Part shown: piece by piece, positions 1 to 5,880 of the stretch
How the letters are laid out: every line of letters begins with the position of its first letter
Position numbering within the stretch: position 1 is the first letter of the stretch
NCBI GenBank assembly: GCA_030624545.1
Contig: JAUXJX010000137.1
Coordinates: forward strand, 1-6,110
DNA: 6,110 nt
Direction of reading: 5' to 3'
DNA from: Bacteroidota bacterium
GTDB taxonomy: Bacteria > Zhuqueibacterota > JdFR-76 > DREG01
Position numbers and translations under genes: made by a program
The notes under the pieces: generated by a model
Told to the model about the DNA's origin: nothing
Database searches by the model: none
What the model saw: the letters and a program-made list of their open reading frames with translations, nothing else

Positions 1-21
1 CTCTTAACCACGCCTGCTTGC

Positions 22-263
22 CCTGTCTCAGCAGGCTGCTGCAAAACAAATAGGACATGAAAAGAATAGCAGAGATTTTATAAACGAGCATCCTGAGTAG
101 CCGATAGCATCACCGTCGGCGTATCGAAGGGTGCTAGGTTTGGCGCCAATTTCCGCACCCTTCGATACAAAAATGTCGAAAAGCGTGACATTTTTACTCA
201 GGATGCTTCATATTTTTGATTTTTTGAAAGAGCAATCATAATCTGCAACAGCCTGTCTCAGCA
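22..263. repeat. 12-base direct repeat pair flanking the cloverleaf element
   Basis: The sequence CCTGTCTCAGCA occurs at 22-33 and again, identically, at 252-263, on either side of the cloverleaf at 87-207. Next to the repeats, GGCTGCTGCA (34-43) is an inverted near-match (9 of 10) of TGCAACAGCC (244-253). The left copy also lies in a small hairpin, GCCTGCT (12-18) pairing with AGCAGGC (30-36). The copies might mark the ends of a larger element of about 240 bases, or be target-site-like duplications. Twelve bases over this distance could also be chance, so the link to the cloverleaf is an inference. Confidence 0.4.
87..207. repeat. Cloverleaf-forming palindromic element (four perfect stems)
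   Basis: An outer stem of 13 perfect pairs (AGCATCCTGAGTA at 87-99 with TACTCAGGATGCT at 195-207) encloses three adjoining hairpins. Arm 1 pairs GCCGA (100-104) with TCGGC (116-120). Arm 2 pairs GTATCGAAGGGTGC (121-134) with GCACCCTTCGATAC (155-168), 14 perfect pairs. Its loop is centred on the palindrome TTGGCGCCAA (140-149), which shares the same centre. Arm 3 pairs AAAAATGTC (169-177) with GACATTTTT (187-195). The arms follow one another with no unpaired bases between them. No protein is encoded here. Such architecture suits a non-autonomous mobile or dispersed palindromic repeat (MITE/REP-like) or a structured RNA. I do not recognise the family. The structure is read directly; the role is unknown. 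Confidence 0.8.
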
Positions 264-286
264 TCCAGCCGGCAGGCAGGGATTGA

Positions 287-303
287 CACGGATTTTCACG
301 GAT
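287..303. repeat. Short tandem motif CACGGAT-N3-CACGGAT
   Basis: CACGGAT occurs at 287-293 and 297-303 with a 10-base period, just beyond the 3' end of the minus-strand hydrolase gene. I recall similar 'cacggatt...cacggat' phrases as a common intergenic repeat in many bacterial genomes, but this was not checked. There is no open frame or terminator at this site. Confidence 0.35.
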
Positions 304-342
304 ATAAGAACAAAGCCAACCGCCTCTTGGTTCAGGCGACAT

Positions 343-1383
343 TCAATATGTGTAATAACTCTCCTTGCCCTTGATCCGCTCTACAAATTGCTCCCACGTT
401 TTGGCATTCACCTGAAAATTCGGCACTTTTCTCTGAATGTCAAGATCGCCCCTCGGTACACTGGCTTCCGGATTGATGCTGAAAGAAAATACAAAATCTG
501 CCTGTGGATTTACCCAACCGTTGGCACGGCCATAGCGCAGATCATTGATTATGACATCGCCACTGTCCTCGGCGGCGGCGTAATAACCCTTTGTAAAGCG
601 AATCAGGCGCGTCACGGGCAGGTCATCCCTATACGGTTCGATTAGCTCATGATTCTTCGCAACCGGATAAAATCGAATATCGTGATCTGCATCCAGCAAG
701 GAGTAGTAACCTTCCCAGAATTGATCTTGCCCTTCCGCGACACAGTGCCATAGAATATTGTTAAACAGCGTCGGTCCGGTGAAAATCCTGGAAAAGGCAA
801 TTCCTTGCCGCCGCAGAGAATCTTCGAACACAGACGTTACATAGAGTTTGTTAACGATTGTCAGGCACAGGTAGAGAGAGCTTACCGACAAACCTACCAG
901 CGTTATTAGACGGCGTCTTGGGGGAGTACGGCGAAAGAACATCGCAAGTATCACGCAAATAAGGAAAGGTATCGTATAGACGGGGTCGATGACGGATATT
1001 GTGCTGAAGGCGACTGGATAGGTAGAAAAAGGATTGAAGAGCTGCGTACCGTAGGTTGTAAAACAATCCAAAAGCGGATGTGTGAGCGTCGCCCAAAACA
1101 CAAGATAAATCCAATCTTTTCTCGTTGCCTTCCGCTCTCCATGGATTTTGCAGATTAAATAGGCAAGAATTGGCGCCAGTATGATGGCGAACAGGATGGA
1201 ATGCGAAAACCCCCGATGCAGGGCGACACTGCTGGCATCATCCAAAAAGCGATTGAATACTACGTCAAGATCCGGAATCGTGCCCACAACGCCCCCCCAG
1301 AGCATAGCCTTGTTGCCGACTTTTTTCCCAAGAGCCAGTTCCCCAACGGCTGCGCCCAGGGTAATTTGCGAAACGGTATCCAA
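343..1383 (-). CDS. Membrane-bound metal-dependent hydrolase, YdjM/DUF457 family
   Basis: This 346-residue protein begins at a TTG codon. The start fits the family, whose members open with a motif like MDxxTQxxLGAAxGE; here it is MDTVSQITLGAAVGE. An upstream in-frame TGA leaves little room for another start, and AGG lies 7 bases before the TTG. Conserved metal-ligand candidates are PDLD (37-40), the HRGFSHS motif (56-62), THPLLD (101-106) and D133. Hydrophobic stretches near 62-78, 92-101, 136-150 and 159-178 indicate an inner-membrane protein. Residues from about 180 to 346 form a long hydrophilic tail. The family is named after E. coli YdjM, and its substrate is not established. It lies 108 bases downstream of citrate synthase on the same strand with no clear terminator between, so co-transcription is possible. 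The family call is firm; the catalytic function is presumed. Confidence 0.85.
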   Translation of the reverse strand: MDTVSQITLGAAVGELALGKKVGNKAMLWGGVVGTIPDLDVVFNRFLDDASSVALHRGFSHSILFAIILAPILAYLICKIHGERKATRKDWIYLVFWATLTHPLLDCFTTYGTQLFNPFSTYPVAFSTISVIDPVYTIPFLICVILAMFFRRTPPRRRLITLVGLSVSSLYLCLTIVNKLYVTSVFEDSLRRQGIAFSRIFTGPTLFNNILWHCVAEGQDQFWEGYYSLLDADHDIRFYPVAKNHELIEPYRDDLPVTRLIRFTKGYYAAAEDSGDVIINDLRYGRANGWVNPQADFVFSFSINPEASVPRGDLDIQRKVPNFQVNAKTWEQFVERIKGKESYYTY

Positions 1384-1491
1384 ACTTTTACCTGGAAGTC
1401 ATTTGGAACAGGGGAGAGTAGTAATTACCAACAGGATAGAAACCTAATGTCCCCTCGACCCGTGCAACCAAGCGATCGATAACCTTAGGCG

Positions 1492-2778
1492 TTAACGATT
1501 TTCGATCTGCACGTAATCGCGCTTATCCTCACCAAGATAGATCTGCCGCGGCCGCGAAATTGCCTGTTCTTTATCCAGCAGCAACTCCTCCCACTGGGAA
1601 ATCCATCCGGGGGTCCTGCCTATGGCGAAGAGAACCGGGAACATTGTCACGGGAATGTCCATAGCCTCATAGATGATGCCGGAATAGAAATCCACATTAG
1701 GATAGAGTTTTCGGGTAACGAAATAGTCGTCTTCGAGGGCAATACGTTCAAGCTCAACAGCGATATCGATGAGGGGATTTTTGCCGGTGACCTCGAACAC
1801 CTCATCGGCGATCTCCTTGATGATTTTGGCGCGTGGGTCATAATTCTTATAAACGCGATGACCGAATCCCATTAGCCGGAACTCACCGCTTTTTGCCCGT
1901 TTGACGTAATCCGGCACGTTCTGAATAGAGCCAATTTCTCTCAGCATACGCAGAACCTGCTCATTTGCGCCGCCATGCAGTGGACCATAGAGACCAGCCG
2001 CCGCCGCGGCCACAGCGCAAAATGGATCCGACTCGGAGCTTCCTACGGTGCGCATTGCCGTGGTGCCGCAATTCTGCTCGTGGTCTGCATGCAGAATAAA
2101 CAGAACATCGAAGGCTCTTTCCAATACGGGGTCCGGCTTGTATTTCAGCTCGGTCATTTTGAAGAGCATATTGAGAAAATTGCCTGCATAACTTAACTCA
2201 TTGTCCGGATAGACAAAAGGCATTCCCATGCTGTGCCGATAGCCAAATGCGGCCAGAGTCGGCATTTTGGCGATTAATCGATAAGTCTGTTTTTTTCGTG
2301 ATTCAGGGTCTTTGATGTTTTTTGCATCAGTATAAAACGTGGATAGCGCGGCCGCGGCGCTGACCAGTATCCCCATGGGATGCGCATCGTATCGAAATCC
2401 ATCAATGAATTTCTTGATGTTTTCGTGAATGATGGTGTGGTGCGTGACGTTCCAGATCCATTCATCCAATTCCGATTTTGTCGGGAGCTCGCCATTGACG
2501 ACCAAATAGGCAGTTTCCAAGAAAGTACTCTTTTCGGCGAGCTGTTCTATCGGATAACCGCGGTAGCGGAGAATTCCTTTTTCCCCATCGATAAGTGTAA
2601 TCGTGCTTTTGCACGCGGCCGTATTCTTGAAACCGGGGTCATAGGCCATCAAACCAAAGTCTTCCTCGTTTTCTTTAATCTGGCGCAGATCCATTGCACG
2701 AATTGTTTCGTTCTCTATAGGAAGCTCGTAGGTCTTGCCGGTTCGATTGTCGGTCACAGTTAGTGAATTTTTGTTCAT
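1492..2778 (-). CDS. gltA: Citrate synthase, type II (GltA-like)
   Basis: It condenses acetyl-CoA and oxaloacetate to citrate, the entry step of the TCA cycle, in the cytoplasm. The protein is 428 residues from the chosen start, about the same as E. coli GltA (427). The catalytic triad is present: H268 in GPLHGGANE, H307 in MGFGHRVYKNYDPRA and D363 in YPNVDFYSG. Other family blocks seen are YDPGF near the N-terminus, GILRYRGYPIEQLA, HADHEQN (230-236) and the C-terminal SRPRQIYLG. The reading frame extends 8 codons further upstream to an ATG at 2802. The ATG at 2778 is preferred because AAAGGA sits 6 bases before it, inside that extension, and because the protein length then matches the family. 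The similarity to the E. coli enzyme, including the N-terminal beta-rich domain, suggests the hexameric class; NADH regulation is not shown by the sequence. Confidence 0.97.
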   Translation of the reverse strand: MNKNSLTVTDNRTGKTYELPIENETIRAMDLRQIKENEEDFGLMAYDPGFKNTAACKSTITLIDGEKGILRYRGYPIEQLAEKSTFLETAYLVVNGELPTKSELDEWIWNVTHHTIIHENIKKFIDGFRYDAHPMGILVSAAAALSTFYTDAKNIKDPESRKKQTYRLIAKMPTLAAFGYRHSMGMPFVYPDNELSYAGNFLNMLFKMTELKYKPDPVLERAFDVLFILHADHEQNCGTTAMRTVGSSESDPFCAVAAAAAGLYGPLHGGANEQVLRMLREIGSIQNVPDYVKRAKSGEFRLMGFGHRVYKNYDPRAKIIKEIADEVFEVTGKNPLIDIAVELERIALEDDYFVTRKLYPNVDFYSGIIYEAMDIPVTMFPVLFAIGRTPGWISQWEELLLDKEQAISRPRQIYLGEDKRDYVQIENR

Positions 2779-2826
2779 GGTTGTTCCTTTGGCTAGAAGC
2801 ACATTGACTATTTCTTGGACAATATT

Positions 2827-2855
2827 AAATTAGTTCTCATCGTGAAAAAATTCAA
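2827..2855 (-). promoter_or_regulatory. Candidate promoter for gltA
   Basis: On the minus strand, TTGAAT (2855-2850) is followed after 17 bases by TAATTT (2832-2827), about 50 bases upstream of the citrate synthase start. The -35 match is good (5 of 6) and the -10 is poor (3 of 6), in AT-rich DNA where such matches are common. If the organism is a Bacteroidota, its main sigma factor would use a different consensus. Confidence 0.2.
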
Positions 2856-3068
2856 GCTTTATGAACCGTTTGGCGCTATCCATGAAAATATCAAAATGTC
2901 TAAATTCCAATTCTCATGTGCAAATTCTAACCAACCAACTGTTTTAGGATTAGATTGGAAAATTTGGCACAATATCTCGTATTGTTAAACAGTGCGCGGC
3001 CTATATAGATTCCGACATTCAGAGGAGATCACGCCGCAAGCCATTTGATGATTTGAAGAGGATCGTAC

Positions 3069-3097
3069 TTGACAGTTTTGCATCAGGTTCAGATCAT
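3069..3097 (+). promoter_or_regulatory. Candidate sigma-70 type promoter for pdxH
   Basis: A perfect TTGACA (3069-3074) is followed by a 17-base spacer and GATCAT (3092-3097), which matches 4 of 6 positions of the -10 consensus. It lies about 100 bases upstream of the pdxH start. The position suits transcription of pdxH and possibly the thioredoxin-like gene behind it. It is pattern matching only. Confidence 0.28.
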
Positions 3098-3194
3098 GGC
3101 AGAAGATTTTCAATCATAGATTAAGAGCTCAATCTCCATGCGCAAGTGGCCCAGAATCGCAGTCTTTTTGTATATGAAATTCTTCAGGAGGGTG

Positions 3195-3851
3195 ATGTCT
3201 AAGTGGTCGATCAGAAAAAAGATCGCACAGATTCGCCGGGATTATAGACAAGATGGTTTATTGGAAGAGAATCTGCTTTCCGATCCCATTGGGCAGTTTG
3301 AATTGTGGTTCAATGAGGCACTGAAGGTAGAGTCACTCGATGCGAATGCTATGACCCTCTCAACCGCGACGAAAGACGGACGACCCTCCGCACGCGTTGT
3401 CTTGCTGAAGGGGTTCGATGATTTGGGTTTCGTGTTTTACACCAACTATGAGAGTCGTAAAGCCGAGGAGATCAGTGAGAATCCGTTTGCGACGCTATCT
3501 TTTTATTGGCCTGTGCTAATCCGCCAGGTCCGCATCGAAGGGATCCTGGAAAAAGTCTCCAAGCAGAAATCAGAAACTTACTTTCATTCCCGGCCATTTG
3601 CAACGCAGATTGCCGCGGCCATTTCCCCGCAGAGCCATAAGATTGCCACCAGGGAAGAATTGGAACGGCGGTATGATGATCTGAAGGCGAAGACGGAAGG
3701 CAGGCAAATACCACTGCCAACCTTCTGGGGTGGTTATCGACTAAAACCGGATCGCATTGAATTTTGGCAGGGGCGTCCAATCAGGCTGCATGATAGGCTG
3801 CTCTATACGCGCGAGGAGAGGGGTTGGAAAATAGAGAGACTTGCCCCCTAA
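3195..3851 (+). CDS. pdxH: Pyridoxamine/pyridoxine 5'-phosphate oxidase
   Basis: This FMN-dependent cytoplasmic enzyme oxidises pyridoxine or pyridoxamine 5'-phosphate to pyridoxal 5'-phosphate, the last step of vitamin B6 synthesis and salvage. The protein is 218 residues, the same length as E. coli PdxH, and aligns with it by eye without gaps. Conserved positions keep the same numbers: R67 and K72 in RVVLLK, FYTN (81-84), R88-K89, Q111, Y129 and R133 in YFHSRP, W191, and R197/H199 in RLHDR. The C-terminal WKIERLAP is typical. E. coli S137, a phosphate ligand, is Thr here, a mild change. The start at 3195 is supported by AGGAGG at 3186-3191, only three bases away, and by the length match. 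In-frame ATGs at 3138 and 3174 lack ribosome binding sites and would add residues the family lacks. A thioredoxin-like gene follows after 67 bases. Confidence 0.96.
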   Translation: MSKWSIRKKIAQIRRDYRQDGLLEENLLSDPIGQFELWFNEALKVESLDANAMTLSTATKDGRPSARVVLLKGFDDLGFVFYTNYESRKAEEISENPFATLSFYWPVLIRQVRIEGILEKVSKQKSETYFHSRPFATQIAAAISPQSHKIATREELERRYDDLKAKTEGRQIPLPTFWGGYRLKPDRIEFWQGRPIRLHDRLLYTREERGWKIERLAP

Positions 3852-3859
3852 ACGCTGTC

Positions 3860-3888
3860 TCCTTTGGTTATTTTCGGCATCCAAAGGA
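3860..3888 (+). promoter_or_regulatory. Hairpin in the pdxH-thioredoxin spacer, covering a purine-rich motif
   Basis: TCCTTTGG (3860-3867) pairs perfectly with CCAAAGGA (3881-3888) around a 13-base loop. No T-run follows on either strand, so it is not a typical Rho-independent terminator. The 3' arm contains AAAGGA, the best ribosome-binding-like sequence before the next gene, 12 bases ahead of the TTG at 3901. Folding would hide it. A regulatory role is an inference. Confidence 0.4.
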
Positions 3889-3918
3889 TAAAGAAAACAT
3901 TTGGATGAATTCGACAAT

Positions 3919-4590
3919 ATGTCCCAGAGCTTCATTTCGGAAGAACATTTGCGCGAGGCCATTGGCTTCGACGAATATGTAAAACGCGCGGTGCGAAGGG
4001 TGGAAAAGACCGACCCTGAGTCGATCGATGGCGCCGAACGGGTACTGCTCCATTATGTATCCTTAAATAATCACCGGATGAAACGTATTCTGAATCAATA
4101 CTCTGTTCCACCGGACCTCCGGAGCAAAATAGGCAGGATATGCGAACCGCAAATCTGGCTGGTTATCACCGAAGATTGGTGTGGCGATTCTGCCCAGTCC
4201 CTGCCCCATATCGCGAAGATGGCCGAGAGCAATCCGCTCATTCGGCTTAAGATTCTATCCCGTGACGATCATCTTGAGCTGATGGATCGATATTTGACAG
4301 ACGGAAAACGTGGCATTCCCAAATTGATCGCCGTTGATGAAAATCGAAACGAATTGTTCCGCTGGGGGCCGCGTCCGAAAGAGGCAGCCGCTCTATTCAA
4401 AGAGACGCTGGATTCCGGGCTGAGCAAAACGGAAGCATATGAAAGACTTCACCTGTGGTATGCCAGAAATCGCGGCCGGGCAATTGAAGCGGAGTTTGAT
4501 GAGTTGATTTCTCAGTTCATCATAGCGGATGAGACAGTTGTGACACAGCCCGTTTTTTCTCCCCGAATCTTTTCGGACGCTTGCCAATAA
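3919..4590 (+). CDS. Thioredoxin-fold family protein with WCGDS active-site motif
   Basis: The 223-residue protein fits the Thioredoxin_9-type family (I believe PF14595). The middle holds a thioredoxin-fold core: a strand (WLVITEDW) leading into WCGDSAQSLP at 87-96, then a helix, then GIPKLIAVD with the probable cis-proline P134, then LFRWGPRP. C88 is the only active-site cysteine: the pattern is CxxS, not CxxC, so dithiol reductase chemistry is unlikely and a mixed-disulfide, structural or binding role is possible. The C-terminal LHLWYARNRG segment is shared with the relatives I recall. No signal peptide is seen, so it is cytoplasmic. The start is uncertain: ATG 3919 is preferred, but TTG 3901 would add 6 residues (MDEFDN) and has AAAGGA 12 bases upstream. 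It lies 67 bases behind pdxH and may share its transcript. The cellular partner is unknown. Confidence 0.85.
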   Translation: MSQSFISEEHLREAIGFDEYVKRAVRRVEKTDPESIDGAERVLLHYVSLNNHRMKRILNQYSVPPDLRSKIGRICEPQIWLVITEDWCGDSAQSLPHIAKMAESNPLIRLKILSRDDHLELMDRYLTDGKRGIPKLIAVDENRNELFRWGPRPKEAAALFKETLDSGLSKTEAYERLHLWYARNRGRAIEAEFDELISQFIIADETVVTQPVFSPRIFSDACQ

Positions 4591-4609
4591 TTCCTTGCAT
4601 TTTCTGACA

Positions 4610-4637
4610 GAACCAATAAATTATGGTTCAATCTTTT
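4610..4637 (+). terminator. Possible weak Rho-independent terminator after the thioredoxin-like gene
   Basis: GAACCA (4610-4615) pairs with TGGTTC (4624-4629) around an 8-base AT loop, followed by AATCTTTT (4630-4637). The stem is short and only half GC, and the T-run is brief, so termination would be weak. Its position, 20 bases after the stop codon and before the 4750 gene, is suitable. Confidence 0.35.
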
Positions 4638-4749
4638 CCGCCGGAGGGAGGAATAAAGCACTCCTTGACAACGTTATTCTTGATAATCACAAGTCCACCC
4701 TTCGACTCCGCGTAGGGGGCTGTGCCAAAGAAAACCAAAAACTGATGAT

Positions 4750-5850
4750 ATGATAGGCTACCGATTCACAGACTACATACCCGATCCTGAGGGTAAAGCG
4801 GCCTTCGAAAAGCTCTTCGAGCTTTTCATGCAGCTTCTTGTCTACACCTCGGGCGACGTGGGTGAGACCCTGCAATGGCTGAATGTGCTTGATCGCGAAC
4901 ATCAGCTAACTGACGACGAATACGGAATGGGCGATTTCATCCAGGATCTTAAGGATAAAGGCTACATAAGCGAAGAAACGCCCGATAGTCAGGAATTCAT
5001 CATCACTGCAAAATCAGAGCAGACCATTCGCCGCCGTTCGCTGGAGGAAATCTTCGGCAAGCTGAAAAAATCGCAGCGCGGCAATCATCGCACCCAATAC
5101 ACCGGGCAGGGAGACGAGCAGACGTCGGATCGGCGAGATTTTCAGTTTGGCGATTCCCTCGAGCAAATCGCACTCACAGAGTCGCTCAGAAACGCACAGA
5201 TTAACCACGGCATAACGGATTTCAAACTCACCGAGGACGATCTTGAAGTGGTCGAAACCGAGTATAAGGCCCAAACCTCGACGGCATTGATGATCGATAT
5301 TTCCCACTCCATGATTCTCTATGGTGAGGACCGCATCACGCCGGCGAAAAAGGTTGCCATGGCCCTGGCCGAGCTGATCACCAGGAAATATCGCAAGGAC
5401 ACGCTCGATGTCATCGTATTCGGCAACGAAGCCTGGCAGATCGAGATTAAAGACCTGCCCTATCTCACGGTTGGGCCCTATCATACCAACACCGTGGCCG
5501 GTCTGGAATTGGCCATGGACATTCTGAGGCGTCGCAAGAACCGAAATAAACAGATCTTCATGATTACAGACGGTAAGCCGACCTGCCTGAAAGAAGGGCT
5601 ACGCTATTACAAGAACGCATTCGGCCTTGATCGCAAAATCGTAAACAAGACCTTGAACCTGGCGGGACAGGCTCGCCGGCTGGGTATACCCATAACCACT
5701 TTCATGGTTGCCCGTGATCCCTATTTGCAGAGGTTCGTGCATCAGTTCACCAAAGTAAACAATGGACGGGCCTTCTACACGAGCCTTAAAGGTCTGGGCG
5801 ATTATATTTTTGAGGACTATGTCAGCAACAGACGCCGAAGAGTGCGGTAG
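4750..5850 (+). CDS. VWA (von Willebrand factor A) domain protein, partner of a ChlI/MoxR-type AAA+ ATPase
   Basis: This 366-residue protein has a helical N-terminal region (MIGYRFTDYIPDPEG onward) and a basic linker with GQGDEQTSDRR (119-129). Its C-terminal VWA domain runs from about 176 to 355. The MIDAS metal site is complete: DISHS (183-187), the threonine in HTNT (245-248) and D274 in MITDGKP. No signal peptide or membrane segment is seen, so it should be cytoplasmic. Proteins of this type pair with an AAA+ ATPase in a magnesium-chelatase-like or MoxR-VWA-like arrangement, in which the ATPase remodels or inserts metal into a target. The target here is unknown. The N-terminus of such an ATPase follows 30 bases downstream but is interrupted by stops. 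ATG 4750 is the only start in this open stretch. It lacks a good ribosome binding site and overlaps a two-codon ATG-ATA-TGA at 4745-4753. The gene looks fully intact. It is close to versions I recall from Bacteroidota, which is memory and not a search. Confidence 0.88.
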   Translation: MIGYRFTDYIPDPEGKAAFEKLFELFMQLLVYTSGDVGETLQWLNVLDREHQLTDDEYGMGDFIQDLKDKGYISEETPDSQEFIITAKSEQTIRRRSLEEIFGKLKKSQRGNHRTQYTGQGDEQTSDRRDFQFGDSLEQIALTESLRNAQINHGITDFKLTEDDLEVVETEYKAQTSTALMIDISHSMILYGEDRITPAKKVAMALAELITRKYRKDTLDVIVFGNEAWQIEIKDLPYLTVGPYHTNTVAGLELAMDILRRRKNRNKQIFMITDGKPTCLKEGLRYYKNAFGLDRKIVNKTLNLAGQARRLGIPITTFMVARDPYLQRFVHQFTKVNNGRAFYTSLKGLGDYIFEDYVSNRRRRVR

Positions 5851-5865
5851 TTGCCGGCAGAATCA

Positions 5866-5880
5866 GAGGAAATTCTCCAC
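5866..5880 (+). promoter_or_regulatory. Ribosome binding site of the interrupted ATPase gene
   Basis: The purine-rich AGAGGAAA just after the VWA stop codon ends about 9 bases before ATG 5881. It supports that ATG as the original start of the ATPase gene and translation from the VWA transcript. Confidence 0.5.

Larger units (their letters stand above)
2779..3194. promoter_or_regulatory. Divergent intergenic region between gltA and pdxH
   Basis: This 416-base stretch separates the minus-strand citrate synthase from the plus-strand pdxH and must carry promoters for both directions. Its half near gltA is AT-rich. I see no tRNA, no strong hairpin terminator and no convincing gene. There is a loose imperfect inverted pair, AAATTCCAAT (2902-2911) with ATTGGAAAATTT (2954-2965), which could be an operator but is weak. 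A 56-codon open frame at 2954-3124 has no usable start codon. Confidence 0.5.

Noticed and set aside
87..207. The cloverleaf as a tRNA gene or CRISPR repeat
   Set aside because: The arm lengths, loop sequences and lack of T-loop and acceptor features exclude a tRNA. There is no repeated unit with spacers, so it is not a CRISPR array.
283..645. A 120-codon open frame on the plus strand
   Set aside because: It overlaps the 3' end of the DUF457 gene in antisense and has no family features or ribosome binding site.
2954..3124. A 56-codon open frame ending ...RRKPFDDLKRIVLDSFASGSDHGRRFSIID between gltA and pdxH
   Set aside because: Its composition looks protein-like, but it follows a TAG directly, has no ATG or GTG, and its only TTG (near 3051) lacks a ribosome binding site. 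I recognise no family. It could be a decayed gene end or chance.
4665..4687. TTGACA with GATAAT as a promoter for the VWA gene
   Set aside because: The boxes match consensus well, but the spacer is only 11 bases, far from the 16-18 needed, so this pair cannot serve as a normal sigma-70 promoter.
5014..5484. A 156-codon open frame on the minus strand
   Set aside because: It lies entirely antisense to the VWA gene, whose protein is strongly conserved in motif and length. The antisense translation shows no recognisable domain and is a shadow.
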